Source: Lachnospiraceae bacterium (GTDB lineage: Bacteria; Bacillota; Clostridia; Lachnospirales; Lachnospiraceae). From it: a stretch of DNA of 64,000 nucleotides. The number at the start of each line of letters is the position of its first letter. Position 1 is the stretch's first letter. Positions 18,820-28,115 of the stretch are shown piece after piece. Position numbers and translations under genes: made by a program. The stretch covers positions 1 through 64,000 of the forward strand of contig JAFPWO010000015.1 of assembly GCA_017394885.1 (NCBI GenBank), read 5' to 3'. The notes beneath the pieces were generated by a model, which saw only the letters and a program-made list of their open reading frames with translations, had not been told where the DNA came from and made no database searches.

Positions 18820-20730
18820 ATGCGCTTGGAAGATGATTTGAATATGATCTCCGGCTTTGACGTGGCGGTGATCGGCGCGGGCCACGCGGGATGTGAGGCG
18901 GCCCTGGCCGCGGCCCGGCTCGGGCTGGATACGGTGATCTTTACGGTCAGCGTGGACAGCATTGCGCTCATGCCCTGCAACCCCAATGTGGGCGGCACCT
19001 CCAAGGGCCATCTGGTCCGGGAGCTGGATGCGATGGGCGGGGAAATGGGCCGGAATATCGATAAGGCCTTTATCCAGAGCCGCATGCTGAACGAATCCAA
19101 AGGCGCGGCGGTGCATTCCCTCCGGGCGCAGGCGGATAAGCGCGCCTACTCGCAGTATATGCGGGAAACGCTGGAGAAAACGCCGCATCTGACGATCCGG
19201 CAGGCGGAAATCGCGAAATTGATCGTGGAAGACAATACCGTCCGGGGCGTGGAGACCGTCAGCGGCTGGAAAGTCATGGCAAAAGCGGTGATCCTCTGTA
19301 CCGGGACGTACCTGAAGGCGCGCTGCGTGTACGGGGAAGTGAGCGAGGCGACCGGCCCGAACGGCTTAAAGGCGGCCACGTACCTTTCGGATTCCCTGCG
19401 CGAATGCGGACTGGAGCTGATGCGCTTTAAAACCGGGACGCCGGCGCGCATCGACGGACGGACCGTGGACTTTTCGAAGATGACCGAGCAGAAGGGCGAT
19501 CCTTCGATCGCGCCGTTTTCCTTTGAGAATTCACCGGCGGATCTGGAAAGGCCGCAGGTTTCCTGCTGGCTGACCTATACCAATGAGGCGACGCACGAGA
19601 TCATCCGAAGAAATATCGACCGCTCTCCTCTTTTTTCCGGCGCCATTAAAGGCACCGGGCCGCGGTACTGCCCGTCCATTGAGGATAAGGTCGTGAAATT
19701 CCCAGACAAGGACCGGCACCAGCTGTTTATCGAGCCGGAAGGCCTGTATACCCACGAGATGTATATCTCGGGAATGTCCAGTTCCCTGCCGGAGGACGTA
19801 CAGCATGCGATGATCCATACGGTCCCGGGGCTGGAACATGCCGAGATCGTGCGGAATGCCTATGCGATCATGTACGACTGTCTGGATCCGCGGCAGCTGA
19901 AGGCGTCGCTGGAGACCAAGAAGATCCGCGGCCTGTTCAGCGCGGGTCAGTCCAACGGCAGCTCCGGCTATGAAGAAGCCGCGTCGCAGGGGCTGATCGC
20001 GGGGATCAATGCCGCGCGCTTTATCCGCGGGCAGGAAGCTATCGTGCTGGACCGCTCCCAGGCCTATATCGGCGTACTGATCGACGATCTGGTCACCAAG
20101 GAAAACACGGAGCCCTACCGGATGATGACCTCCCGCGCGGAATACCGGCTGCTGCTGCGGCAGGACAACGCGGATCTGAGGCTTACCCCGATCGGTTATG
20201 AAGCCGGACTGATCTCCGAAGAACGCTGGCAGCGCTTCTGCCGGAAGAAAGAAGCCATCGAAAAAGAGATCATCCGGGTGGAAAAGCAGGGCGTCGGGCC
20301 TTCCCCGGCGGCCCAGGCCGTGCTCGAAGGAGCCGGCTCCGCACTGCTGCGGTCGGGAACCACGCTGGGCGAGCTGATCCGCCGGCCGGAACTGAATTAT
20401 GAAATGCTGAAAGACTGCGATCCCGCGCGGCCGGATCTGCCGGAAGACGTGAAGGAGCAGGTCAATATCTCCATCAAGTACGGCGGCTATATCGAGCGGC
20501 AGCGCCAGCAGGTGGAGCGCTTCGCGAAGCTGGAAAAGCGCAGAATTCCCGAAAATACGGATTATTCGAAGGTTTTGAGCCTGCGGATCGAGGCCCGGCA
20601 GAAACTGGAGCGCTTCCGGCCGGAGACGCTGGGGCAGGCATCCCGCATCGCCGGGGTCTCCCCGGCGGATATCGCGGTCCTGCAGGTCTATCTGGCGGGA
20701 CAGAAAGAAAATGTTTCACGTGAAACATAA
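18820..20730 (+). CDS. mnmG: tRNA uridine-5-carboxymethylaminomethyl enzyme MnmG (GidA)
   Basis: This FAD protein works with MnmE on U34 of tRNAs. Key features are the Rossmann motif [19 protein letters not shown], the [21 protein letters not shown] region and the C-terminal helical domain. The open frame extends into mnmE, but I prefer ATG 18820, with GGGGAAG just upstream, giving 636 residues; ATG 18844 is the other choice. The last codons overlap a perfect parS site, so the C-terminus reads NVSRET: the ParB-binding sequence dictates the end of this protein. Confidence 0.95.
   Translation: MRLEDDLNMISGFDVAVIGAGHAGCEAALAAARLGLDTVIFTVSVDSIALMPCNPNVGGTSKGHLVRELDAMGGEMGRNIDKAFIQSRMLNESKGAAVHSLRAQADKRAYSQYMRETLEKTPHLTIRQAEIAKLIVEDNTVRGVETVSGWKVMAKAVILCTGTYLKARCVYGEVSEATGPNGLKAATYLSDSLRECGLELMRFKTGTPARIDGRTVDFSKMTEQKGDPSIAPFSFENSPADLERPQVSCWLTYTNEATHEIIRRNIDRSPLFSGAIKGTGPRYCPSIEDKVVKFPDKDRHQLFIEPEGLYTHEMYISGMSSSLPEDVQHAMIHTVPGLEHAEIVRNAYAIMYDCLDPRQLKASLETKKIRGLFSAGQSNGSSGYEEAASQGLIAGINAARFIRGQEAIVLDRSQAYIGVLIDDLVTKENTEPYRMMTSRAEYRLLLRQDNADLRLTPIGYEAGLISEERWQRFCRKKEAIEKEIIRVEKQGVGPSPAAQAVLEGAGSALLRSGTTLGELIRRPELNYEMLKDCDPARPDLPEDVKEQVNISIKYGGYIERQRQQVERFAKLEKRRIPENTDYSKVLSLRIEARQKLERFRPETLGQASRIAGVSPADIAVLQVYLAGQKENVSRET
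20712..20727. promoter_or_regulatory. parS site 1
   Basis: A perfect 16-base palindrome TGTTTCACGTGAAACA, identical to the consensus parS bound by ParB/Spo0J. It lies inside the last six codons of mnmG. Confidence 0.97.
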
Positions 20731-20754
20731 AACAGACGAAGGCGAAGCCCGGAA

Positions 20755-20770
20755 TGTTTCACGTGAAACA
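20755..20770. promoter_or_regulatory. parS site 2
   Basis: A perfect TGTTTCACGTGAAACA palindrome in the mnmG-rsmG spacer, 27 bases after the first site. Confidence 0.97.
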
Positions 20771-20815
20771 TTCAAAATGTATTTACAAGGCATCCGGAAT
20801 CGGGTAGAATATCAA

Positions 20816-20831
20816 TGTTTCACGTGAAACG
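20816..20831. promoter_or_regulatory. parS site 3
   Basis: TGTTTCACGTGAAACG, 15 of 16 consensus bases, 45 bases after site 2 and just before the rsmG ribosome site. Confidence 0.95.
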
Positions 20832-20845
20832 TTTGGAGAAACCCT

Positions 20846-21586
20846 ATGATCAGTTCCCAAAGCATGGAAAAGGAAGTCTTTCTGGCAGCGCGTTTTGAGG
20901 CGCTCGGCGTTGTTCTGAGCGATCGGCAGATCGGGCAGTTCATCCGCTACACGCAGCTGCTGGCCGAATGGAACGAAAAGATCAATCTGACAGCTATTAC
21001 GGCGTTTGAAGACGTGGCCGTCAAACATTTTGCGGACAGCTGCGCGCCGGTGATGTTCCCGGATTTGGCAGAAAAGCTGGAAAACGCCGCTGTCGCGGAT
21101 ATCGGAAGCGGCGCCGGGTTCCCGGGGATCCCGTTAAAGATCCTCTTTCCGTCCATGAAACTGACCATGATGGATTCTCTGGCCAAGCGGATCCGTTTTC
21201 TGGAGCATGTATGCGGGGAACTGGGACTGGAAGCGGCCTGCGTGCACGGCCGGGCAGAGGATCTGGCAAAGGAAACGCGCTTCCGGGAAGCCTTTGATGT
21301 GGCCGCGGCCCGCGCCGTGGCGCCGATGCGGATCCTTTCCGAGTACTGCCTGCCGTTTGTCCGTAAGGACGGGCTGTTTCTGGCCTATAAGACCGCGCAG
21401 CCGGAGGAGGAGCTGGCGCAGGCGGAGCGGGCGCTTAAGGTCCTGGGCGGCGGCGAGGCGCAGGTCCTGCGCTTCGTGCTTCCCGAAACGGACTACGGCC
21501 GCAGCCTGATCCTGGTCTCCAAACAGGGAAAAACGCCCGCAAAATACCCGAGAAAGGCCGGAACGGCGGCCAGAAATCCGTTATAA
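20846..21586 (+). CDS. rsmG: 16S rRNA (guanine527-N7)-methyltransferase RsmG (GidB)
   Basis: The 246-residue SAM-dependent enzyme methylates G527 of 16S rRNA; loss gives low-level streptomycin resistance in several bacteria. The N-terminal LLAEWNEKINLTAIT motif, the SAM-binding VADIGSGAGFPGIPLKI, and DVAAARAVAPMRIL are standard. Start ATG 20846 has TTGGAGAAA upstream. It lies just past three parS sites and before parA, the usual Firmicutes order. Confidence 0.96.
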   Translation: MISSQSMEKEVFLAARFEALGVVLSDRQIGQFIRYTQLLAEWNEKINLTAITAFEDVAVKHFADSCAPVMFPDLAEKLENAAVADIGSGAGFPGIPLKILFPSMKLTMMDSLAKRIRFLEHVCGELGLEAACVHGRAEDLAKETRFREAFDVAAARAVAPMRILSEYCLPFVRKDGLFLAYKTAQPEEELAQAERALKVLGGGEAQVLRFVLPETDYGRSLILVSKQGKTPAKYPRKAGTAARNPL

Positions 21587-21625
21587 GACGCTTTCGGCCC
21601 GCTTTTTCGGGGCGGAAGGAGGTTT

Positions 21626-22393
21626 ATGAGCCGAATTATTGCGACAGCCAATCAGAAAGGCGGCGTCGGGAAGACCACGACGGTCATCAATCTGTCCGCC
21701 AGCCTGGCGGAGCTGGGGAAAAAGGTCCTGATGATCGACATGGATCCGCAGGGCAACGCCAGCAGCGGGCTGGGACTGGAAAAGACCGGCCTGACAAAGA
21801 CGGCCTATCAGCTGATGATCGGAGAGTGCGCTCTGGAGGAATGCCTGCATCCCTGCGCGATGAAAGGCGTGACCGTTCTGCCGTCCACGGTACATCTGGC
21901 CGGGGCGGAGGTCGAGCTGCTCGGGACCGCCGAGAGCCAGTTTATCCTGAAAAAGAAGATCGAACCGGTCCGCGGCCAGTACGATTATATCCTGATCGAC
22001 TGCCCGCCGTCCTTAAATATCCTGACGATCAACGCCATGTCCGCCGCGGATTCGGTGCTGGTGCCGATCCAGTGCGAATATTATGCGCTGGAGGGGCTTT
22101 CCCAGCTGCTGTATACGGTCGGACTGGTCCAGAAAAGCCTGAATCCCTCGCTGATACTGGAAGGCGTCGTGTTCACCATGTACGATGCGCGGACCAATCT
22201 GTCCATGCAGGTCGTCGAAAATGTAAAAGCCAATCTGAAACAGAAGATATTCAGAACGATCATCCCGCGGAACGTCCGGCTGGCCGAAGCGCCGAGCCAC
22301 GGACTTCCCATTAATTTATACGATTCCCGCTCGGCCGGCGCGGAAAGCTACCGCAAGCTGGCGAAGGAACTGATTGCCGCACAGGAAAAGTAA
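21626..22393 (+). CDS. parA: Chromosome partitioning ATPase ParA (Soj)
   Basis: The 255-residue protein has the deviant Walker A motif NQKGGVGKTTTVINL (residues 8-22), the Walker A' region LMIDMDPQGNASSGLG and Walker B DYILIDCPPSLNILTINA. It lacks an N-terminal helix-turn-helix, as expected for chromosomal Soj-type ParA. It acts with ParB and parS in origin segregation, and in B. subtilis it modulates DnaA. AGGAGG precedes ATG 21626. parB follows after 46 bases. Confidence 0.96.
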   Translation: MSRIIATANQKGGVGKTTTVINLSASLAELGKKVLMIDMDPQGNASSGLGLEKTGLTKTAYQLMIGECALEECLHPCAMKGVTVLPSTVHLAGAEVELLGTAESQFILKKKIEPVRGQYDYILIDCPPSLNILTINAMSAADSVLVPIQCEYYALEGLSQLLYTVGLVQKSLNPSLILEGVVFTMYDARTNLSMQVVENVKANLKQKIFRTIIPRNVRLAEAPSHGLPINLYDSRSAGAESYRKLAKELIAAQEK

Positions 22394-22439
22394 CGGCGTA
22401 TCGGGACAGGCGGTTTCAGGAAGATACAGGAGCATGAAG

Positions 22440-23378
22440 ATGAGCAGGAAAAATGTACTGGGAAGAGGGCTCGGCGCGCTGATTCCTTCGTATGCGGAAG
22501 AAAAAGTGGATAATTCCAAAGAAAATTTGCCGGAAGGCGAAAAGTTATCCACAAAAGGCGCCGAAAAAGTGGAAATCGAAGTGGAAAAGCAAGGAAAAGT
22601 TTACCAGCTTCCGCTTTCGAGGGTCGAGCCGCGGGCCAACCAGCCCCGTGTAATATTTGAAGAAAAATCCCTGCAGGAGCTGGCGGATTCGATTCGCGAG
22701 CACGGCCTGCTGCAGCCGATCCTGGTCGCGCAGGTGGGGGATCATTACGAGATCATCGCCGGGGAACGCCGCTGGCGCGCCGCGAAGATGGCCGGGCTGA
22801 CGAAGATCCCGGCACTGCTCGGAGATTATGATGAGCGGGACCGCATGGAGCTGGCGCTGATCGAGAATATCCAGCGGGAAGACCTCAACGCGATCGAGGA
22901 AGCGCAGGCCTATAAGCAGCTGATCGACGAGTATCATTTAAAGCAGGAAGAGCTGGCGCAGCGCCTTTCCCGCAGCCGGACCGCCATCAGCAACAGTTTG
23001 CGTCTCCTTCGTCTGGATGAACGGGTGCAGGCGATGGTCATGGAAGGCTCCTTAAGCGAGGGGCATGCCCGCGCGCTGCTCGGCCTGCCGGATAAGAAGA
23101 TGCAGATGGAAGCCGCAAGGACGGTGCAGGAGAAGAGTCTGAGCGTGCGGGAGACCGAACGCCTGGTCAAGCACTTTATCCAGCCGCCCGCGGAGCCGAA
23201 GAAGGCTTCCGGCTGGCGCGGTGCGGATCAGTCGGCCTACGATGAGCTCGCGCTTTCGCTCAGGAAGTCTCTGGGAACCAAGGTCCAGATCCGCCGGACG
23301 GAGCCGGATAAAGGCCAGCTGGTCATCGATTACTATTCCGTAGAGGAGCTGGAGCGGCTGGCGGACCGCCTGAAATAG
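22440..23378 (+). CDS. parB: Chromosome partitioning protein ParB (Spo0J)
   Basis: The protein is a parS-binding CTPase clamp. The N-terminus KNVLGRGLGALIPS is the ParA-interacting motif. The ParB/Srx domain follows with ELADSIREHGLLQPILV and the CTP-binding GERRWRAAKMAG and ENIQREDLNAIEEA, then the helix-turn-helix with SRSRTAISNSLRLLRL. I chose ATG 22440, which has AGGAG seven bases upstream (312 residues), over the in-frame starts at 22434 and 22374. The N-terminal linker region encodes two DnaA-box-like sequences. Confidence 0.95.
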   Translation: MSRKNVLGRGLGALIPSYAEEKVDNSKENLPEGEKLSTKGAEKVEIEVEKQGKVYQLPLSRVEPRANQPRVIFEEKSLQELADSIREHGLLQPILVAQVGDHYEIIAGERRWRAAKMAGLTKIPALLGDYDERDRMELALIENIQREDLNAIEEAQAYKQLIDEYHLKQEELAQRLSRSRTAISNSLRLLRLDERVQAMVMEGSLSEGHARALLGLPDKKMQMEAARTVQEKSLSVRETERLVKHFIQPPAEPKKASGWRGADQSAYDELALSLRKSLGTKVQIRRTEPDKGQLVIDYYSVEELERLADRLK

Positions 23379-23459
23379 TGCAATAACAGCAAATAAAGGC
23401 AATATAAGCAAATAATTATTTAGTAGAATATTCCGATATTAACTTTACGAGGGTGCGTT

Positions 23460-23987
23460 ATGGGTTTCTTTTCCGAATCGAATGTGAAAGCTCTGCTGAT
23501 CGTGGTACTGGTCCTTATCGTCGCGTACACCGTGCTGCTCATACTCGGCTTCATGCGTTACCGGACCATGAAGCAAAGCTATGATATGTTTATGCGCGGC
23601 CGGGATGCTGCTTCCCTGGAGGATATCATTTCCGAGCTGATCAATAACGTCAACACGCTGCAGGAGCAGGACGTCGCGAACAAAGACGTGCTGCGGGTCA
23701 TCAACCGCAATCAGGTCAATACCTTCCAGAAGACCGGGGTGATCAAGTACAATGCCTTTGAAGGCATGGGCGGGCAGGCGAGTTTTGCCCTGGCCCTGCT
23801 GGATCTGAACAACACGGGGATCATCCTGAACGTCATCCACAGCCGCAGCGCCTGCTATACCTATTTAAAAGAGATCAAAAACGGTGAATGCGACGTGGTC
23901 CTCGGTGCGGAAGAGCGGATGGCCCTGATGCAGGCGGTCAAGAAGAAGGACCGGTTCTTCAATCCGGACGAGAAGATCCTGGACTGA
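23460..23987 (+). CDS. DUF4446 family membrane-anchored protein
   Basis: The 175-residue protein has one N-terminal transmembrane segment (about residues 10-32), a predicted helical stretch, and the DUF4446 core with VNRNQVNTFQKTGVIKYNAFEGMGG-type sequence followed by SFALALLDLNNTGIILN and IHSR. Function is unknown. Members commonly sit directly downstream of parB in Clostridia, as here, which suggests but does not prove a link with chromosome or envelope biology. Length is normal for the family. ATG 23460 is preceded by GAGGGTG. Confidence 0.85.
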   Translation: MGFFSESNVKALLIVVLVLIVAYTVLLILGFMRYRTMKQSYDMFMRGRDAASLEDIISELINNVNTLQEQDVANKDVLRVINRNQVNTFQKTGVIKYNAFEGMGGQASFALALLDLNNTGIILNVIHSRSACYTYLKEIKNGECDVVLGAEERMALMQAVKKKDRFFNPDEKILD

Positions 23988-24012
23988 CCGGTCTCCCGGA
24001 GGTTTATCATCT

Positions 24013-25254
24013 ATGGATGAAGGTAGAAAAAAAGGCGGTTTTATGCAGAGCGCTGCGGCAGTGCGGATCAAATGCACTGCGGCAGTGCTTCTGCTGCTGG
24101 CCGCTTTCACGCTGGTCGCCGGTGCGCTGGTCCGCATCCACCGGATCCCGGCGGTACGTGAGAAAGTCACGGCCGGATTTACCCGGACGGAAGAGTCGCT
24201 CGAAGAGGAATTCGAGGACGAAACGATCTGCCCGGTGGCCTATATTTCGGAAGATGGCCGGTATTTGTGTACGGTTTCGTACCGTTTTGCGGACTGGGAA
24301 GCCCTGCCGGAGGATCACGAATTCACCGGTACGGTCTATCTGCTGGAAGACGGCCGGTACGCGGCTTTCGACCATGAGGCGGACGAGGCAGAGATCCGCA
24401 GAGCCGTGCAGGATCTGAACGCGGATGCGGAGAAAAACATCTTCGGGATCGCCCTGGCCTTCGCGCTGATGGCGGTCTGCCTTTTCGTTATGTACTTCTG
24501 GGGCCATTTCTTTACGGATTATGAGCAGATCTGGTTCCTCTCCATTATGATCCTGGCCGGGGTCATCTCGATTCTGGTCCCGGAAGAGGACGTGAACGGC
24601 ATCCAGGGCGTGATCGTCATGGCGATGTACCTCGCGGACACCTTCCTGAACATCCTCTGCGAGCTGCTGATCTCCAAGCAGAGCAAATGGAATTTCATCG
24701 TTTCGGTCTTTGTGGAGATCACGGAGATCGTGATCTGCATCCTGCTGGCGTACCGCTTCGCGACGCTCGCGACCACGATTTTCTTCTGGCTGCCGATCGA
24801 CATCATCAGCTTTATCAACTGGCACAAACATCCGGATCAGCAGGAAGAGGATCTCACGAAGGTCCGCAGGCTCTCGGGCATGACCCGGGTGCTGATCCTC
24901 ATCGCGATCGCGGTCTGGACGGTCGGGATCGGCTGGCTGCTTTCCGGCCTGAACATTTCGACCGATCTGTTCGGCGGAAACAAGACCGTGGAGACCGTTG
25001 TCGCCTATCTGGACGCCTGCGTCTCCGCGGTGGCCGTGGTGAACGGGGTCCTGATCTTCCTGCGTTATCAGGAGCAGTGGCTGGCCTGGATGGTGGACGC
25101 GCTGTTAGAGGGCGCCATCAATATCCTTTCCGGCCAGTATGTGCTGCTGGTCTTAAAGCTCGGATATCTGACCAATTCCACCTACGGATATCTGAAGTGG
25201 CGGCGCTACATCCGGACACATGAGGAAGAAAAGCCGAACCTGCTGTCGCTGTAG
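24013..25254 (+). CDS. PnuC-like vitamin transporter with N-terminal extracytoplasmic extension
   Basis: The 413-residue protein starts with a signal-anchor (about residues 20-45) and an Asp/Glu-rich soluble part (about 50-145), followed by about seven hydrophobic segments. The last third, with RYQEQWLAWMVDALLEG, then LLVLKLGYLTNSTYGYLKWRR, matches the end of PnuC transporters, where the W-rich motif and the YGY.W signature are typical. PnuC proteins take up nicotinamide riboside or related vitamins by facilitated diffusion. The substrate cannot be read from the sequence. The extension makes it much longer than the roughly 240-residue family norm. GGAGG precedes ATG 24013 at ten bases; ATG 24043 is an alternative. 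Confidence 0.6.
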   Translation: MDEGRKKGGFMQSAAAVRIKCTAAVLLLLAAFTLVAGALVRIHRIPAVREKVTAGFTRTEESLEEEFEDETICPVAYISEDGRYLCTVSYRFADWEALPEDHEFTGTVYLLEDGRYAAFDHEADEAEIRRAVQDLNADAEKNIFGIALAFALMAVCLFVMYFWGHFFTDYEQIWFLSIMILAGVISILVPEEDVNGIQGVIVMAMYLADTFLNILCELLISKQSKWNFIVSVFVEITEIVICILLAYRFATLATTIFFWLPIDIISFINWHKHPDQQEEDLTKVRRLSGMTRVLILIAIAVWTVGIGWLLSGLNISTDLFGGNKTVETVVAYLDACVSAVAVVNGVLIFLRYQEQWLAWMVDALLEGAINILSGQYVLLVLKLGYLTNSTYGYLKWRRYIRTHEEEKPNLLSL

Positions 25255-25395
25255 CCGCCCGTGCAGGATTCATCAAAGTTTTTGCAACATTCATCTGTTT
25301 TTAATCTTGCGTCAAAGATCAGTTAAGTTTCATCCGTTATGATGGGCCCATCAAAAGAAATGACGGGCTGACCCGTTCGGAAAGGAAGGAATAGG

Positions 25396-25926
25396 ATGGA
25401 ATATTTCGAGAAAGTTGAGAAGCTGGTAGAGAAGACCGGTGTGAGCTACGAAGAGGCCAAATACGCGCTGGATCAGGCAGGCGGCGACCTGCTGGACGCG
25501 ATGATCCTGCTGGAAAGAGCCGGCAAGGCGCAGGGCCCGAAGACGAGCACGTACTCGACCCAGTATGAAGAGCAGACGCAGTATATCTCCGTAACGGATC
25601 AGGTGAACAGGGACCGCGCGGGCCGGGATGAAAAGGAAAACCTCGGGAAGAAGATCGGAGAGATCGCGAAAAAGGTCTGGCACGTCCTGTCCCACAATTA
25701 TCTGCTGATCAACCGGAACGGGGAAACGATCATCAAGCTTCCGCTGTGGGCGGCCCTGCTGATCCTGCTGGCAGCGTTCTATATCGTCCCGATCGTGATC
25801 ATCGTCTCGCTGTTCTTCGGCGTCCGCTACCGTTTCCTGGGCGAAGCCGATATGCAGGCGGCCAATGAAGTGATGGAAAAGGCGGCCAACGCAGCCGAAA
25901 AAGCCAAAGAAGAGTTTAAAAAATAG
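25396..25926 (+). CDS. DUF4342 protein with UBA-like N-terminus and one membrane segment
   Basis: The 176-residue protein begins with a UBA/EF-Ts-like helical motif (EKVEKLVEKTGVSYEEAKYA ... GGDLLDAMILLE, residues 5-40). A polar linker leads to a DUF4342 membrane segment (KLPLWAALLILLAAFYIVPIVIIV, given here in parts: KLPLWAALL then LLAAFYIVPI) and a Lys/Glu/Ala helical tail. Function is unknown. It lies 54 bases before a response regulator and histidine kinase and is probably in the same operon, so a part in that signalling system is a fair inference only. Confidence 0.75.
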   Translation: MEYFEKVEKLVEKTGVSYEEAKYALDQAGGDLLDAMILLERAGKAQGPKTSTYSTQYEEQTQYISVTDQVNRDRAGRDEKENLGKKIGEIAKKVWHVLSHNYLLINRNGETIIKLPLWAALLILLAAFYIVPIVIIVSLFFGVRYRFLGEADMQAANEVMEKAANAAEKAKEEFKK

Positions 25927-25980
25927 TCATCCTGCCTTCCTCCGCCGGGGGGAAGGCGGTCCGTAAAGGAGAAACGGTTT

Positions 25981-26679
25981 ATGAGCGCGCACATCCTGAT
26001 CGTGGAAGATGAAGAAAAACTGGCCCGGTTCACGGAACTGGAGCTGCTGCACGAGGGCTATGCCGTGCAGAAGGCCTTCGACGGGCGGAGCGCCCTGGAA
26101 GAAGCGCTGAAAAACGAGTACGATCTGATTCTTCTGGATATCATGCTTCCGGGCCTGAACGGGATGGAAGTCCTGCGTCGGCTCCGTCAGGAGAAGAATA
26201 CCCCGGTGATCCTGCTCACGGCACGGGATTCGGTCATGGATAAGGTAGCCGGTCTGGACGCCGGCGCGGTGGACTACATCACCAAGCCCTTCGCGATCGA
26301 AGAACTGCTCGCGCGGATTCGGGTCTGCCTGAAGTTCCGGGCGCCTTCCGCGGCGGACAGGCCGGCCGCGGAGGAAGAAGGGATCTTGCAGTGGGGCAGC
26401 CTGCGGCTGGACGATACGCGCAAGACCGTCCGCTGGGACGGACAGGAGATCATTCTGACCAACCGCGAGTTCCTGATGTTAAAGACCCTGCTGGAAAACA
26501 AAGACGTGGTCTTATCGCGGGAAACGCTGCTGGATCGGGTCTGCGGATACGATTATGTAGGCGAGACCAATATCGTGGATGTGTATGTGCGGCATCTGCG
26601 GTCCAAAATAGACGAGGTCTACGGTGTGAAAATGCTGCAGACCGTGAGAGGAGTCGGGTATGTCATCCGTTCCGAATAA
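25981..26679 (+). CDS. OmpR-family response regulator
   Basis: The 232-residue protein has a receiver domain (residues 1-115) with the acidic pair EDEE, the phospho-acceptor Asp in LILLDIMLPGLNG, the Thr in ILLTAR and the Lys in YITKPF. A C-terminal winged-helix domain follows, with LTNREFLMLKTLLEN and NIVDVYVRHLRSKID. It resembles ArlR/CsrR-type regulators. It overlaps the kinase gene by 20 bases. The sequence upstream of the operon carries spaced TTCATC repeats that may be its own binding sites. Confidence 0.95.
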   Translation: MSAHILIVEDEEKLARFTELELLHEGYAVQKAFDGRSALEEALKNEYDLILLDIMLPGLNGMEVLRRLRQEKNTPVILLTARDSVMDKVAGLDAGAVDYITKPFAIEELLARIRVCLKFRAPSAADRPAAEEEGILQWGSLRLDDTRKTVRWDGQEIILTNREFLMLKTLLENKDVVLSRETLLDRVCGYDYVGETNIVDVYVRHLRSKIDEVYGVKMLQTVRGVGYVIRSE

Positions 26680-27919
26680 CACCCAGGAGCGCCGGATGAA
26701 TTCGATCAACCGGCGCTTTAACAGTTCCTGGATCCGGAAAAAGTTCGGCGCGCTGCTGGGCGGAAGCCTCCTGCTGCTCCTGCTGCTGCCGGCGCTCTAT
26801 CTGGGCGTGCGCGAGCATGCCGCCTTCGGTACGGTTTCCCTGAAGACAGAGCGCAGCTTTACGGCGCAGCGCACGGAAGAAGGGAAGCTGGAAGCGCTGG
26901 ATTATCATCTGAAGGCAGAAAGCGGGGAAACGCTGGATCTTCATCTTCTGCCGGGGCTGACGGTCTATCTGATCGTGTTCGGCGGGATCTTCCTGCTGCG
27001 CTTTGTCTGGCTGCTGACGGTATCTTACCCGGCGGAGAAGCGGAAGACGCAAGAGATCCTCGCGCCGCTTACCGAGCTGGCCCTGAAGGCGGATGAACTG
27101 TCCCGCATGGAATTCGGGGAAGATAAATACCGCCTGCTTGAGGACGCTATCACGAATCTGGACGCAGAGGACGGCGGGAGCCTTTCCCTGCGCGACAGCG
27201 AGCTGATGGGGATCGAAGCGGCCATCAACAATCTGCTGACCCGGATCCGGGAGAGCAACCGCCAGCAGGCGCGTTTCGTGAACGACGCGTCCCATGAGCT
27301 GCGGACCCCGATCGCGGTGATCGGCGGCTACGCGGATATGCTGGAGCGCTGGGGCAAAAACGATGAGAAGGTGCTGAACGAATCGATCGCGGCGATCCGC
27401 ACCGAAACGGCGCGTATGAAGCATCTGGTGGAACAGCTCCTGTTCCTCGCGCGCGGCGACAGCGGCAAAACGCAGCTGCAGAAGGAGAAAATATCCGCGG
27501 CGGCACTGATGCGGGAAGCCTACGAGGAATCCGTGATGATCGACGAGGACCACATCTACCGCCTGAAGGAAGAAGCCGCGGACAGCACCGTCTTCGCAGA
27601 CCCGGGGCTTCTCAAGCAGGCAGTGCGGATCCTGATCGACAACGCAGCCAAGTATACGAAAAAGGGCGATGAGATCCTCTTAAGCAGCGGCCTGCAGGAG
27701 GGACATGTGTATCTGCAGGTGCAGGATACCGGGATCGGTATGGCGCAGGCCGACGTGGAGCATATGTTTGAGCGCTTCTACCGAGCCGATGAAGCGCGGA
27801 GCTTCGAGGGCACGGGCCTGGGGCTCTCGATTGCCAAGTGGATCGTGGATAAGCACGGCGGCCATTTTGAGATCATCTCGCGGGAAGACATCGGAATGCG
27901 GATCCGGATCGTGCTGTAG
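26660..27919 (+). CDS. Sensor histidine kinase
   Basis: The 419-residue kinase has two transmembrane segments (about residues 32-52 and 98-120) that flank a short extracytoplasmic loop of about 45 residues. A linker leads to the HisKA domain with the phospho-acceptor in ASHELRTPIAVIGGYADML, then the N box (ILIDNAAKYTKKG), G1 (VQDTGIGMA), F box (MFERFYRADEARSFEGTGLGL) and HGG. It is the cognate partner of the upstream OmpR-type regulator and looks ArlS-like. GAGAGGAG precedes ATG 26660; ATG 26696 also has an AGGAG and would give 407 residues. Confidence 0.93.
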   Translation: MSSVPNNTQERRMNSINRRFNSSWIRKKFGALLGGSLLLLLLLPALYLGVREHAAFGTVSLKTERSFTAQRTEEGKLEALDYHLKAESGETLDLHLLPGLTVYLIVFGGIFLLRFVWLLTVSYPAEKRKTQEILAPLTELALKADELSRMEFGEDKYRLLEDAITNLDAEDGGSLSLRDSELMGIEAAINNLLTRIRESNRQQARFVNDASHELRTPIAVIGGYADMLERWGKNDEKVLNESIAAIRTETARMKHLVEQLLFLARGDSGKTQLQKEKISAAALMREAYEESVMIDEDHIYRLKEEAADSTVFADPGLLKQAVRILIDNAAKYTKKGDEILLSSGLQEGHVYLQVQDTGIGMAQADVEHMFERFYRADEARSFEGTGLGLSIAKWIVDKHGGHFEIISREDIGMRIRIVL

Positions 27920-28027
27920 AGGCGGGGCGGTGTGAAACCGCTGAAAAAACTGATTGACAAGCATTCCGGGATATTGTATAAATAGGGATGCGCCGTCAGG
28001 CGAAAATTTCATAGGAACTATGAATTC

Positions 28028-28115
28028 GGAGAAGTACTCAAGAGGCCGAAGAGGCGCCCCTGCTAAGGGTGTAGGTCGGGGAACCGGCGCGAGGGTTCAA
28101 ATCCCTCCTTCTCCG
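28028..28115 (+). tRNA. tRNA-Ser (anticodon GCU)
   Basis: An 88-base cloverleaf: acceptor GGAGAAG/CTTCTCC (28028-28034 with 28108-28114), discriminator G, D arm, anticodon loop CTGCTAA with GCT at 28062-28064, a long class II variable arm (GTCGGGGAACCGGC), and a T arm GAGGGTTCAAATCCCTC. It reads AGC and AGU. CCA is not encoded. Confidence 0.97.
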
